Assembly (NCBI GenBank): GCA_934502625.1
Contig: CAKSUQ010000007.1
Coordinates: 1-64,000 of the forward strand
Direction of reading: 5' to 3'
Source of the DNA: an uncultured Gemmiger sp.
GTDB lineage: Bacteria; Bacillota; Clostridia; Oscillospirales; Ruminococcaceae
DNA length: 64,000 bases
The stretch's first letter is position 1. Every line of letters starts with the position of its first letter. This document shows positions 49,562 to 59,033 of this stretch, one piece after another. A program made the position numbers and the translations under genes. Under the pieces are notes generated by a model. It saw nothing but the letters and a program-made list of their open reading frames with translations, was not told the origin of the DNA and ran no database searches.

Positions 49562-50722
49562 ATGAAGAAATTCTTATCATTGTTCCTGTCCCTGACGCTG
49601 CTGTTGGCGCTGACGGCCTGCAAGACCGCCGAGGCAGCCAGCGGCGCACAGCAGGAGCAGCGGACTGTGACCGCCCCCACCGACGACGCAACCTTCGTCT
49701 ACCAGCCGGAGGATCCCACCGTGACCCCGGCGGGCGGCGAGACCATTGCGCTTGTGACCGGCGCGTCCGGCACTGAGTCGGGCGCGGACGCGATGCTGTG
49801 GCAGGGTGTGCAGACCTTCGCCAGCGCCTACGGCTACACGGCCACGACCCAGACGGCGGAGGGCGATTCCTCGGCGGACGCCGAAACCGCCCTGCGCACG
49901 GCGGCGGAAAGCGGCGCAAAGCTCGTCATCTGCCGCGGCGACGCGGCGGCGACGGCGCTGTACCGCATTCAGGAAAACTACCCCGATGTCCACTACCTTT
50001 TGTTCGACGACGAGCCGCACAACGACGACTACAGTGCTTACAAGACGGCGAACCTCGTCCACTGCGTGCTGTTTCAGGAGGAGCAGGCCGGGTATCTGGC
50101 AGGCTACGCCGCCGTGATCGACGGCTATACCTCGCTGGGCTTTGTCGGCGCACGGGAGATCCCCGGCATCGTGCGGTACGGCACGGGCTTTTTGCAGGGC
50201 GCGGAGGCCGCCGCCGAGCAGCAGGGCGAGACTGTCAACCTGAAATTCTGGTTCGCGGATACCTACGATGAGAACGACGCTGTCACGCAGCGGATGGCCG
50301 ACTGGTATAACGGCGGCGTGTCGCTGATCTTTGTCAGCGGCGGCACACTGTACAAGGGCGCTGCGCAGGCGGCCGAGCAGACCGGCGGCAAGGTCATGGC
50401 CGGCGACACCAACGTCACAGCGCTGAGCGACAGTATCCTTGCCAGCGCCGTAAAGTGCTACAACGCCGCCGTACAGCGCCAGCTGTACGAGTTCTTCACG
50501 GCAGGCAGCTGGAGCACCCAGAACGCCGGGCAGACCGAGCGCGTCGGCATCACGAACGCCGAGGTCGCGCTGGAAGGTGATACCTCGTGGCGGCTGGACA
50601 GCTTCACCCTCGACGATTACCGCAGCCTGTACGAAGACCTGCGCACCAGTGTGAAGCGGGTGGACGCCTACGCCGACATGGAGACCCTGCCCGACACACC
50701 CAACGTCACGGTCAGCCGTTGA
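49562..50722 (+). CDS. BMP-family nucleoside-binding lipoprotein (first copy)
   Basis: A substrate-binding protein of the basic membrane protein/PnrA family, predicted on the outer membrane face as a lipoprotein: signal peptide with lipobox LTACK, Cys at residue 20. The fold motifs ADAMLWQGVQTFA, EEQAGYLAGYAAVIDGYTSLG and GTGFLQGAEAAA match its neighbour at 50867. It follows cdd by 19 bp and is probably in the deoD operon. It is more diverged from the usual family than the second copy. Confidence 0.88.
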   Translation: MKKFLSLFLSLTLLLALTACKTAEAASGAQQEQRTVTAPTDDATFVYQPEDPTVTPAGGETIALVTGASGTESGADAMLWQGVQTFASAYGYTATTQTAEGDSSADAETALRTAAESGAKLVICRGDAAATALYRIQENYPDVHYLLFDDEPHNDDYSAYKTANLVHCVLFQEEQAGYLAGYAAVIDGYTSLGFVGAREIPGIVRYGTGFLQGAEAAAEQQGETVNLKFWFADTYDENDAVTQRMADWYNGGVSLIFVSGGTLYKGAAQAAEQTGGKVMAGDTNVTALSDSILASAVKCYNAAVQRQLYEFFTAGSWSTQNAGQTERVGITNAEVALEGDTSWRLDSFTLDDYRSLYEDLRTSVKRVDAYADMETLPDTPNVTVSR

Positions 50723-50772
50723 ACGTAAAGCCTTTGTTATGCTTTTGTAATGTTTTTTGTGCTGTTTTTTCA

Positions 50773-50834
50773 TTGAACTGGCACGGAAAATGCGGTATAC
50801 TGAACGTACTACAGCGGGGAACTCGCCCCGCTGT
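50773..50834 (+). promoter_or_regulatory. promoter and 5' stem-loop of second BMP gene
   Basis: TTGAAC (50773-50778), 17-bp spacer, TATACT (50796-50801). Close to the expected start of the RNA is a perfect 9-bp stem ACAGCGGGG/CCCCGCTGT (50811-50834) without a T run, a shape typical of mRNA-stabilising 5' ends. Confidence 0.75.
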
Positions 50835-50866
50835 GCAACTGAAAACAACCTAAGGAGATCAAAACC

Positions 50867-52000
50867 ATGAAAAAGTTTCTCGCTTTTGTAATGGCTGCCA
50901 GCATGGCACTCTCTCTGGCTGCTTGCGGCGGTTCTGCCGCTTCCAGCGCTGCGGAGAGCACCACGACGGAGGCTACCTCTGAGGCCGCTGCTTCCACTTC
51001 TGGCAGCAAGACCGATGTCGCTTTCGTCACCGACGTTGGCAACATCGACGACCAGTCCTTCAACCAGTACACTTGGCAGGGCGTGCAGGATTTCTGCGCT
51101 GCCAACAGCCTGAATGCCAACTACTATCGTCCCACTGAGGACTCCGACGCTGCTCGTCTGGAGCAGATGGACAACGCTGTCAACGATGGCGCTAAGTCCA
51201 TCGTCGTCGCCGGCTACCTGTTCGGTTCTGCCATCGCCGAGGCACAGGAGAAGTACCCCGACGTTCAGTTCCTCGCGCTGGATGTTTCCACCGGCGATCT
51301 GGGCGACAAGACGCCTGCCTCCAACACCGCGCTGATCACCTATAAGGAAGAGCAGGCCGGTTATCTGGCTGGCTACGCCGCTGTTTACGACGGCTACAAG
51401 GAGCTGGGCTTCCTGGGCGGCATGGCCGTTCCCGCTGTTATCCGTTACGGCTACGGCTTCGTGCAGGGCGCTGATGCTGCTGCTAAGGAGCTGGGCGTTG
51501 ACGATGTCAACATCAAGTACTGGTACTCCGGCGGCTTCGCTGCTACCGATGAGGTCAAGAACAAGATGGACGGCTGGTACTCTGAGGGTACCGAGGCCGT
51601 CTTCGCCTGCGGCGGCCCCGTCTGCCAGAGCTGCGACGCTGCTGCGCAGGCCAACGGCGGCAAGATGATTGGCGTTGACGTTGACCAGTCCGGCCAGTTT
51701 GACACGGTCATCACCTCCGCTACGAAGGGTCTGGCCGAGTCCGTCAACGAGGCTCTGACCGACGCTTTGAACAACGGCTGGAAGTTCAGCGAGACCTACT
51801 CCGGCAAGGAGACCAAGCTCGGCGCTGCCGAGAACTGCGTTGGTCTGCCGATGGAGACCTCCAAGTTCGCCAAGTTCACGCAGGAGCAGTATGACTCCAT
51901 GTACGCTGCCATCGTTGACGGCTCTCTGGCCATCGACGACAGCTACGATGCTGACGTGCATCCCGCTACCACCAACGTGAACGTGGATTACCAGAGCTGA
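50867..52000 (+). CDS. BMP-family nucleoside-binding lipoprotein (second, highly expressed copy)
   Basis: The lipoprotein signal ends in the lipobox LAACG (Cys near 21). The BMP fold shows FVTDVGNIDDQSFNQYTWQG, EEQAGYLAGYAAVYDGYKELG and a VDVDQSGQFDTVITSATKG nucleoside-pocket stretch. Codon use differs from every neighbour: GCT, TCT, GTT and CGT dominate where others use GCC, TCC and GTC. With the consensus-like promoter, 5' stem and own terminator this points to very high expression. Confidence 0.93.
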   Translation: MKKFLAFVMAASMALSLAACGGSAASSAAESTTTEATSEAAASTSGSKTDVAFVTDVGNIDDQSFNQYTWQGVQDFCAANSLNANYYRPTEDSDAARLEQMDNAVNDGAKSIVVAGYLFGSAIAEAQEKYPDVQFLALDVSTGDLGDKTPASNTALITYKEEQAGYLAGYAAVYDGYKELGFLGGMAVPAVIRYGYGFVQGADAAAKELGVDDVNIKYWYSGGFAATDEVKNKMDGWYSEGTEAVFACGGPVCQSCDAAAQANGGKMIGVDVDQSGQFDTVITSATKGLAESVNEALTDALNNGWKFSETYSGKETKLGAAENCVGLPMETSKFAKFTQEQYDSMYAAIVDGSLAIDDSYDADVHPATTNVNVDYQS

Positions 52001-52025
52001 TTTTAGCTTAAAAGTGCAACTTTTG

Positions 52026-52058
52026 ACCGCCCTGTGCAGACCGCGCAGGGCGGTTTTT
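52026..52058 (+). terminator. terminator after second BMP gene
   Basis: ACCGCCCTG/CAGGGCGGT stem and TTTTTG. Confidence 0.85.
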
Positions 52059-52090
52059 GTGGTTTTCGCCGACTTTTTGCGCAGATTCAC

Positions 52091-52153
52091 TTGTACATGG
52101 GCGAAATTTTCTGTATAATATAGAGCAAGAATCTGTGTACAAGTCTGTACACA
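52091..52153 (+). promoter_or_regulatory. promoter and operator of nucleoside ABC genes
   Basis: TTGTAC (52091-52096), 17-bp spacer, TATAAT (52114-52119). Fourteen bases later a perfect inverted repeat TGTGTACA-AGTC-TGTACACA (52134-52153) overlaps the expected early transcribed region, and the -35 itself contains TTGTACA. A repressor of the importer probably binds here. Confidence 0.75.
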
Positions 52154-52173
52154 TCGAAAGGGGCGTGCAACGA

Positions 52174-53715
52174 TTGGCAGATAATAATTATGTCATCGAA
52201 ATGCTGCACATCACCAAGGAGTTCCCCGGTATCAAGGCAAACGACGATATTACCCTGCAGCTGCGCAAGGGTGAGATCCACGCCCTGCTGGGCGAAAACG
52301 GTGCCGGTAAATCCACCTTGATGAGCGTGCTGTTCGGTCTGTACCAGCCGGAACAGGGTACAATCCGGAAAAACGGACAGGAAGTCAAGATCAATAACCC
52401 GAACGATGCCAACGCATTGGGCATCGGTATGGTGCATCAGCACTTCAAGCTCGTCGAATGCTTCACTGTGCTCGACAACATTATCCTCGGCGTCGAGGAC
52501 ACGAAGCACGGCTTCCTCCAGAAGGACGAAGCCCGCAAAAAGGTCGTGGCACTGAGCGAGAAGTATGGCCTGAAGGTCGACCCGGATGCGCTTGTCAGCG
52601 ACATTTCTGTCGGTATGCAGCAGCGTGTCGAAATCCTGAAGATGCTCTACCGCGATAATGAGATTTTGATTTTCGACGAGCCTACGGCCGTTCTGACCCC
52701 GCAGGAGATCGACGAGCTCATGGACATCATGCGCGGCTTCAAGGCCGAGGGCAAGAGCATCCTCTTCATCACCCATAAGCTGAACGAGATCATGGCCGTT
52801 TCCGACCGATGCAGCGTCCTGCGCAAGGGCAAGTACATCGGCACGGTGGACATCAAGGACACCACGAAAGAGGAACTGTCCAAGATGATGGTCGGCCGCG
52901 ACGTGCAGTTTGCCGTCGAGAAGAAGCCCAGCGAGCCGGGAAAGCCGATTCTGGAGGTCGAAAACCTCGTTGTGCCTAGCAAGGTGCACAAGAACAACGC
53001 CGTGCGCGGCGTCAGCTTCAACGTCCGTGCGGGCGAGATCGTCTGCGTCGCCGGTATCGACGGCAACGGCCAGAGTGAGCTGATCTACGGCATCACGGGT
53101 CTGGAAAAGCCCACCGGCGGCACCATCAAGCTGGAGGGCAAGGACATCACGAACGCCCCGATCCGCGAGCGCAGCAAGGCGGGCATGAGCCACATCCCCG
53201 AAGACCGCCACAAGCACGGCCTTGTGCTGGACTACACGCTGGCAGACAATATGGTCTTGCAGCGCTACTGGCAGCCGGAGTTCCAGAACCATGGCTTCAT
53301 CAAGAAGGGCGCCGTGCTCGACTATGCCGAGCGCCTGATCAAACAGTACGACGTGCGCAGCGGTCAGGGTGCTGCGACGATTGCGCGCAGCATGTCCGGC
53401 GGCAACCAGCAGAAGGCCATCATCGCCCGCGAGGTCGATAAGGAGCCGGAGCTGCTCGTCGCTGTGCAGCCGACCCGCGGTCTGGACGTCGGCGCGATCG
53501 AGTATATCCACAAGCAGATCGTGGCCGAGCGCGACAAAGGCCGCGCCGTCCTGCTCGTCAGTCTCGAACTGGACGAGGTCATGAACCTGTCCGACCGCAT
53601 CCTTGTGATTTATGAGGGCGAGATCGTCGGCGAATTTGACCCGCGCAAGACAACCGTCGAGGAGTTGGGTCTGTATATGGCCGGCGCGAAGAAGCAAGGG
53701 GAGGCGAAAGCATGA
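52174..53715 (+). CDS. nucleoside ABC importer ATP-binding protein (two ATPase domains)
   Basis: A 513-residue protein with duplicated ATPase domains, as in the ribose/BMP-type importers. Domain 1: Walker A GENGAGKST, signature ISVGMQQRV, Walker B ILIFDEPTAVLTP. Domain 2: degenerate Walker A GIDGNGQSEL, signature MSGGNQQKAI, AVQPTRGLDVG in place of Walker B. It starts at TTG 52174, ten bases after AAAGGGG. It is coupled to the permease by ATGA. Confidence 0.94.
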   Translation: MADNNYVIEMLHITKEFPGIKANDDITLQLRKGEIHALLGENGAGKSTLMSVLFGLYQPEQGTIRKNGQEVKINNPNDANALGIGMVHQHFKLVECFTVLDNIILGVEDTKHGFLQKDEARKKVVALSEKYGLKVDPDALVSDISVGMQQRVEILKMLYRDNEILIFDEPTAVLTPQEIDELMDIMRGFKAEGKSILFITHKLNEIMAVSDRCSVLRKGKYIGTVDIKDTTKEELSKMMVGRDVQFAVEKKPSEPGKPILEVENLVVPSKVHKNNAVRGVSFNVRAGEIVCVAGIDGNGQSELIYGITGLEKPTGGTIKLEGKDITNAPIRERSKAGMSHIPEDRHKHGLVLDYTLADNMVLQRYWQPEFQNHGFIKKGAVLDYAERLIKQYDVRSGQGAATIARSMSGGNQQKAIIAREVDKEPELLVAVQPTRGLDVGAIEYIHKQIVAERDKGRAVLLVSLELDEVMNLSDRILVIYEGEIVGEFDPRKTTVEELGLYMAGAKKQGEAKA

Positions 53716-54827
53716 GTAAACAGAATAAACAGCCGCTTTTGCAGCACCCCGCTGTAGTAGGCGTGCTGGCAAGCCTTTTGTCCATCGTCATCGGTCTGGT
53801 GCTGGGCTTTGTGCTGCTGGTGGTGCTGAACCCCGGCGCTTCGCTGGGCGGCATGAAAGCCATGATGACGACCGGCTTTTCCAGCATGGACAAGCTGGGC
53901 AAGGTGCTGTATCAGGCAGCGCCCCTGATGATGTGCGGCCTGTCCGTCGGCTTTGCCTTCAAGACCGGCCTTTTCAACATCGGCGCGTCCGGCCAGTACA
54001 CGATGGGCGCGTTTTTCTCGCTGCTGTGCGCGATCCAGTTCCAGATGCCGTGGTACGTCTGCCTGCTGGCGGGCGCGGTCGGCGGCGCGATCTGGGGCAT
54101 CTTCCCCGGTCTGTTCAAGGCCTACTTCAACGTCAACGAGGTCATCACCGCCATCATGTTCAACTGGATCGGCATGTACCTCGTCAACCTGCTGCTGGCG
54201 AACATGCCCACTATGCTGGCCTCCGGCTGGGGTGCATCCAACTCTGACCGTACGGCGGCGCTGAGCGCGGCCAACCCCGGCGCGATTCTGCCCAAAGGCC
54301 CCTTTGCGGCGCTGTTTGGCAATTCCAGCTGGATCAACATTTCCATCATCATCACGATTCTGTTCGCCATCCTTGTCTGGGTCATTTTGCAGAAGACGAC
54401 CTTCGGCTATGAGCTGAAGGCCTGCGGCCTCAGCCGTGACGCTGCCCAGTACGCGGGCATCAACTCCAAGCGAAACATTGTGCTGTCCATGGTGATCTCC
54501 GGCGCGCTGTCCGGCATCGGCGGCGGCATCTACTATCTGGCCGGTACCGGCCAGTACGTGCTGGAAAAATCCATCCTCGGCATGGGCTTCAACGGCATTC
54601 CCGTCGCCCTGCTGGCAAGCTCGAACCCCATCGGCACGATCTTCTCGGCGCTGTTCATCAGCTATATTCAGGTCGGCGGCGCGGCCATGCAGCCCGCTTA
54701 CTCCTCCGAGACCATCGACATCGTGATCGCCGTCATCATCTATCTGGCTGCTTTCGCCCTGCTGATGCGCGGCGTCATTGCCAAGGCGGTCTCCGGCCGC
54801 AAAGAGAAGGGAGGTGCTGCGAAATGA
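53712..54827 (+). CDS. nucleoside ABC importer permease 1
   Basis: The 371-residue protein has about nine membrane segments of the BPD_transp_2 family. GLFNIGASGQYTMGAFFS and NEVITAIMFNWIG are hallmark stretches, as is LSGIGGGIYYLAG. It pairs with the next permease to form the heteromeric channel; the ATPase upstream drives it and the BMP lipoproteins deliver nucleosides. It overlaps both neighbours by four bases. Confidence 0.94.
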   Translation: MSKQNKQPLLQHPAVVGVLASLLSIVIGLVLGFVLLVVLNPGASLGGMKAMMTTGFSSMDKLGKVLYQAAPLMMCGLSVGFAFKTGLFNIGASGQYTMGAFFSLLCAIQFQMPWYVCLLAGAVGGAIWGIFPGLFKAYFNVNEVITAIMFNWIGMYLVNLLLANMPTMLASGWGASNSDRTAALSAANPGAILPKGPFAALFGNSSWINISIIITILFAILVWVILQKTTFGYELKACGLSRDAAQYAGINSKRNIVLSMVISGALSGIGGGIYYLAGTGQYVLEKSILGMGFNGIPVALLASSNPIGTIFSALFISYIQVGGAAMQPAYSSETIDIVIAVIIYLAAFALLMRGVIAKAVSGRKEKGGAAK

Positions 54828-55816
54828 TGATCGCTGCCAACATTATCAGTCTGACGATCCTGTTCGCAGTGCCGCTGCTGCTCGTCGCGCTGGGCGGCAT
54901 GTTCAGCGAGCATTCCGGCGTCATCAACATCGCGCTGGAAGGCATGATGATCATTGGTGCGCTGTTCGCCTGCTTCACGCTGCAGGGTCTTGACCAGAGC
55001 GGCTTCGGTTCCGCGCACCCGCAGATTTCCATGCTCATCGCCATCCTTGTGGCGGGCGTCACGGGCATGATCTTCTCACTGCTGCTGGGCTTCGCGGCCA
55101 TCAACCTGAAGGCCGACCAGACCATCGGCGGCACGGCTCTGAACCAGTTCGCGCCCGCCTTCGCCGTCGTTATGACTTGGGCGATTCAGGGTCAGGGTCT
55201 GACGACCATCTCGATCCCCAGTTGGGTGCGCATCACCCGCGAGACCTTCGGCCTCGCCCCGGTGGACGGCCCTAGCTTCTGGAACAACCTGATCTTCAAG
55301 TACTTCTACCTGACGACCCCCGTCGCTATCATCCTGTTCATCGCAGCCTACATTGTGATGTACAAGACCCGCTTCGGTCTGCGCCTGCGCGCCTGCGGCG
55401 AACACCCGCAGGCGGCGGACTCCGTCGGCATCAACGTCTACAAGATGCGCTATGCCGGCGTGCTGATCTCCGGCTTCCTTGGCGGCGTCGGCGGTCTGGC
55501 CTACACGGTGGCGGCCGGTTCCGGCTTCAACTCTGACGTCGGCGGCTACGGCTTCCTTGCGCTGGCCGTCATGATCTTCGGCAACTGGAAACCATTCCCG
55601 ATTCTGGCCTCGTCGCTCTTCTTCGCACTGTTCAAGGTCATTGCGGCGTACTCTTCGTCGCTGTCCTTCCTGCCGAAGTTCGAGGGCGTCAAGGAGGTCT
55701 CGAACTTTTACCAGATGCTGCCGTATATCGTCACGATGATCGTGCTGATCTTCACCTCCAAGAACTCTCAGGCACCTAAGGCCGAGGGTATCCCGTACGA
55801 TAAGGGCAGCCGCTAA
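54824..55816 (+). CDS. nucleoside ABC importer permease 2
   Basis: The second BPD_transp_2 permease, 330 residues, with about ten membrane segments; EHSGVINIALEGMMIIGALF near the start, NLKADQTIGGTALNQFAPA, and LGGVGGLAYTVA. It completes the ATPase-permease-permease set seen in BmpDEF/NupOPQ-type importers. Confidence 0.94.
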   Translation: MMIAANIISLTILFAVPLLLVALGGMFSEHSGVINIALEGMMIIGALFACFTLQGLDQSGFGSAHPQISMLIAILVAGVTGMIFSLLLGFAAINLKADQTIGGTALNQFAPAFAVVMTWAIQGQGLTTISIPSWVRITRETFGLAPVDGPSFWNNLIFKYFYLTTPVAIILFIAAYIVMYKTRFGLRLRACGEHPQAADSVGINVYKMRYAGVLISGFLGGVGGLAYTVAAGSGFNSDVGGYGFLALAVMIFGNWKPFPILASSLFFALFKVIAAYSSSLSFLPKFEGVKEVSNFYQMLPYIVTMIVLIFTSKNSQAPKAEGIPYDKGSR

Positions 55817-55830
55817 CCCGAAATATGCAG

Positions 55831-55869
55831 AGCCGCCCAGCTTCCTGCGGGGCGGCTTTGCTGTTTTTT
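55831..55869 (+). terminator. terminator after importer operon
   Basis: Stem AGCCGCCC/GGGCGGCT, loop, then TTGCTGTTTTTT. It separates the importer genes from pdp, though pdp lies only 68 bp after the permease. Confidence 0.8.
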
Positions 55870-55884
55870 AAAAGGAGAAAAATT

Positions 55885-57207
55885 ATGCGAATGTACGATA
55901 TTATCGCGAAGAAGCGCGACGGCGGCACGCTGAACCACGCCGAGATTTCCTTCGCTGTCAACGGCTATGTGGCGGGCGACGTGCCCGACTACCAGATGTC
56001 GGCACTGCTCATGGCCATCTACCTGCGCGGCATGACCGACGAGGAGACCGCCATGCTGACCGACGTCATGGCGCATTCCGGCGATATGGTTGATCTGTCG
56101 GCCATCGCGGGCGTCAAGGCGGACAAGCACTCCACCGGCGGCGTCGGCGACAAGACGACCCTCGTCATTGCGCCTATCGTCGCGGCCTGCGGCGTGAAGA
56201 TCGCCAAGATGAGCGGCCGCGGCCTCGGCCACACCGGCGGCACCATCGACAAGATGGAGGCTGTGCCCGGCACCCGCACGAGCCTGACGCAGGAAGAATT
56301 CTTCAAGCAGGTCAATGAGATCGGCATCTCGGTCATCGGCCAGAGCGGCAAGATCGCTGTCGCCGACAAAAAAATGTACGCTCTGCGCGACGTGACCGCG
56401 ACGGTCGGCTGCATCCCGCTGATTGCGTCCTCCATCATGTCGAAGAAGTTGGCCGCCGGTTCGGACGCGATCCTGCTCGACGTCACGATGGGCGACGGCG
56501 CGTTCATGAAGGATCTGGACGGCGCGTTGGAGCTGGCACGCCAGATGGTCGCCATCGGCACGGCGCACGGCCGCAAGGTCGCGGCGCTCATTACCGATAT
56601 GGATAAGCCCTTGGGCAAAAACATCGGCAATTCGCTGGAAGTGGCCGAGAGCATGGCCGTGCTGCAGGGCAAAGGCCCCGCCGACCTGACCGAGGTCTGC
56701 CTGCAATTGGCAAGCAACATGCTGGTGCTGGCGGGCAAGGGCGATATGCCGACCTGCCGCAAGCTGGCCGAGGGCGTCATCGCCGACGGCTCCGCCTTTG
56801 AAAAGTGCTGCCAGATGTTTGCCGCGCAGGGCGGCGACATCAGCGTGCTGAAGGACGCCAGCAAATTCCGAAAGGCAAAGTACAGCTACGAGCTGACCGC
56901 CCCGGCGGATGGCTATATCTATAAGAACGATGTCGAGAAGATCGGCAACGCCAGTGTGCTGCTGGGTGCAGGCCGCATCAAGAAAGAGGACAGCATCGAC
57001 TTCGCCGCCGGTATCACGATGCACAAAAAGCTCGGCGACGCCGTCAAGGCGGGGGAGAGCATCTGCACCTTCTACGCCGACGACGAAAGCCTGTTTGCCG
57101 CAGCCGAGGAGATGTATCGCGGCGGCCTTGTCATCTGTGACGAAAAGCCCACCGTCCCGCCGCTGATCTACGCCCGCGTTACCAGTGAAGGGGTAGAGAA
57201 ATTCTAA
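55885..57207 (+). CDS. pdp: pyrimidine-nucleoside phosphorylase
   Basis: It phosphorolyses thymidine, deoxyuridine and uridine. The TP/PyNP signature SGRGLGHTGGTIDKME is complete near residue 110. KHSTGGVGDKTTLV binds phosphate. The 440-residue length and C-terminal barrel-sandwich domain (GYIYKNDVEKIG) are normal. AAAGGAG precedes ATG 55885. It completes the nucleoside catabolic set. Confidence 0.95.
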   Translation: MRMYDIIAKKRDGGTLNHAEISFAVNGYVAGDVPDYQMSALLMAIYLRGMTDEETAMLTDVMAHSGDMVDLSAIAGVKADKHSTGGVGDKTTLVIAPIVAACGVKIAKMSGRGLGHTGGTIDKMEAVPGTRTSLTQEEFFKQVNEIGISVIGQSGKIAVADKKMYALRDVTATVGCIPLIASSIMSKKLAAGSDAILLDVTMGDGAFMKDLDGALELARQMVAIGTAHGRKVAALITDMDKPLGKNIGNSLEVAESMAVLQGKGPADLTEVCLQLASNMLVLAGKGDMPTCRKLAEGVIADGSAFEKCCQMFAAQGGDISVLKDASKFRKAKYSYELTAPADGYIYKNDVEKIGNASVLLGAGRIKKEDSIDFAAGITMHKKLGDAVKAGESICTFYADDESLFAAAEEMYRGGLVICDEKPTVPPLIYARVTSEGVEKF

Positions 57208-57234
57208 ATTAAAAATCCCTTCCTCACAAACAAC

Positions 57235-57275
57235 AAAAAATTCCTGCAACGTTTTCTGCGTTGCAGGAATTTTTT
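57235..57275. terminator. bidirectional terminator
   Basis: Stem AAATTCCTGCAACG/CGTTGCAGGAATTT flanked by A and T runs, serving pdp and the convergent 57274-57666 gene. Confidence 0.88.
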
Positions 57276-57666
57276 ATTTCCTCTTTCTCTTCAGCCAGAA
57301 TACCTTCCACTTGCCATACCCATTCGCCTTGTCCTCGGCAAATTCCTCGGTCTGGACGTAATGCTTAAATGCACCGTCAAACTGCAAGCCACCGTCCTCG
57401 GCGCGGATGTCGGTCAACACGCGGGGGATCGCTTTTTGCTGGCTTTCAAACTCTGGCTCGCGATCCCACAAAATTTTCCCATCGGCGTCAAAGCCGTGCG
57501 CCCATACGCTGAAGACAAGGCAGGCCGCCTCACCGTAGCAGTACCGCTCAAACCGGATGCGGCCATCCAGATAAAACAACATACAATCGCGGAAATGCGT
57601 CTCCAGCTCTTTCTCGTATCGGCGTCCGCACCCGGCACCGGCAAAATCGGCAGCGTTGGCAGTCAT
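57274..57666 (-). CDS. hypothetical 130-aa protein
   Basis: A soluble, aromatic-rich protein (FYLDGRIRFERYCYGEAAC, KHYVQTEEF) with a very basic C-terminus KRKRK. No family recognised. It has its own consensus promoter and terminator, so it is monocistronic and likely real. Confidence 0.65.
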   Translation of the reverse strand: MTANAADFAGAGCGRRYEKELETHFRDCMLFYLDGRIRFERYCYGEAACLVFSVWAHGFDADGKILWDREPEFESQQKAIPRVLTDIRAEDGGLQFDGAFKHYVQTEEFAEDKANGYGKWKVFWLKRKRK

Positions 57667-57695
57667 GGCGTGCCCTCCTTGTTTGTGTTGGCTTT

Positions 57696-57724
57696 ATTAT
57701 ACCGTTTCGTTGCGCGGTTGGCAA
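57696..57724 (-). promoter_or_regulatory. promoter of hypothetical 57274-57666 gene
   Basis: Minus strand TTGCCA (57724-57719), 17-bp spacer, TATAAT (57701-57696). Confidence 0.78.
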
Positions 57725-57855
57725 CAAAAATCGCAGTTTTCCCACCCGGCGGGATTTTTTCGTTCTACACAAAAAATCCTCCTGATTTTAGTGGATTTTT
57801 TTGGCATGAACCTGTATAATGTTCTACATAGGATATAAAAGGGGGTAGTGTGCCC

Positions 57856-58992
57856 ATGGCACAACCAAACATGCCCGCCGTGACGGCGGTAATCGTGGCG
57901 GCGGGGGCATCCCGTCGAATGGGGTTTGACAAACTCAGCTTCCGCCTGCAGGATGGCCGCACCGTGCTGGAAACCAGCTGCGCCGCGCTGGCCGCCCACC
58001 CGGCTGTCACCCAGCTCGTGTTGGTTTGCGGCGGCAACCGCGCCGCCTGCGAGGCCATCGCCGCGCATTGCCCCAAGCCCTGCACCGTCGTACATGGCGG
58101 CGCGACCCGCGCCGACAGCGTGCGCAACGGTCTGGCCGCCGCGACGGGGGAGTTGGTCGCCATCCACGACGCCGCCCGCCCCTTCGTCAGCGAGGCCGTC
58201 ATCACCGCCGCGCTGACCGGTGCGGCCGCCACCGGTGCCGCTGCGCCCGCTGTACCCGTGAAGGACACGATCAAGGTTGCGGACGATGCCTGCCGCGTTA
58301 TCGACACCCCCGACCGTGCGACGCTCTACGCCGTGCAGACGCCGCAGTGCTTCCGGCGCGCGCTGTATGTAAAGGCACTCGACGCCGTCACCGGCGAAAA
58401 AGCCAGCCTTGTCACCGACGACTGCAGCCTGTTTGAGCTGGCCGGTCTGCCGGTCACGCTGACGGAGGGCGACTACGCGAATTACAAAATCACCACAAAA
58501 GAGGATCTGCAAAAGGAGAAGACTATGCGCATCGGTCATGGATATGATGTTCACCGCCTCGTGGAGGATCGCAAGCTGATTTTGGGCGGCGTCGAGGTGC
58601 CCTATGAAAAGGGGCTGCTCGGCCACTCGGACGCTGACGTGCTGCTGCATGCCGTCATGGACGCCGTGCTGGGCGCGGCGGCGTTGGGGGACATCGGCCA
58701 GCATTTCCCGGACAACGACCCCGCCTACAAGGGCGCGGACTCGCTGGCGCTGACCCGCGAAGTGGCTAAGATCATCGCCGCCCACGGCTATAAGGTCGGC
58801 AACATCGACGCGACGATTTTGTGCCAGCGCCCGAAGCTGGCGCCGCACATCCCGGCCATGCGCCAGAATATCGCCGATGCCTTCGGCCTGCCGGTCGACG
58901 CCGTCAGCGTCAAGGCTACGACCGAGGAGCACCTCGGCTTCACCGGCGAGGGTCTCGGCATCGCCGCCCACGCCGTCGCGCTGATTGAGTGA
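57856..58992 (+). CDS. ispDF: bifunctional IspD-IspF (MEP cytidylyltransferase / MEcPP synthase)
   Basis: It performs MEP steps three and five. N-terminal IspD (1-220): [36 protein letters not shown]-terminal IspF (about 222-378): [30 protein letters not shown] zinc ligands, [14 protein letters not shown] short linker (KEDLQKEKT) joins them. ATG 57856 is favoured; GTG 57850 is possible. A TATAAT at 57811-57816 lies upstream. With dxr and ispG the window holds four MEP activities. Confidence 0.95.
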   Translation: MAQPNMPAVTAVIVAAGASRRMGFDKLSFRLQDGRTVLETSCAALAAHPAVTQLVLVCGGNRAACEAIAAHCPKPCTVVHGGATRADSVRNGLAAATGELVAIHDAARPFVSEAVITAALTGAAATGAAAPAVPVKDTIKVADDACRVIDTPDRATLYAVQTPQCFRRALYVKALDAVTGEKASLVTDDCSLFELAGLPVTLTEGDYANYKITTKEDLQKEKTMRIGHGYDVHRLVEDRKLILGGVEVPYEKGLLGHSDADVLLHAVMDAVLGAAALGDIGQHFPDNDPAYKGADSLALTREVAKIIAAHGYKVGNIDATILCQRPKLAPHIPAMRQNIADAFGLPVDAVSVKATTEEHLGFTGEGLGIAAHAVALIE

Positions 58993-59033
58993 AGATAATT
59001 TAACTTTGACCCAGAAAGGGGGACGCAGGACAC

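Noticed and set aside
50805..50866. Purine or other riboswitch in the leader of the second BMP gene.
   Set aside because: Only one simple 9-bp stem is seen. There is no multi-helix junction, conserved loop sequence or expression platform.
58490..58530. A missing stop or sequencing error joining ispD and ispF.
   Set aside because: IspD-IspF fusions are a known natural form, and the linker is in frame with both domains intact.
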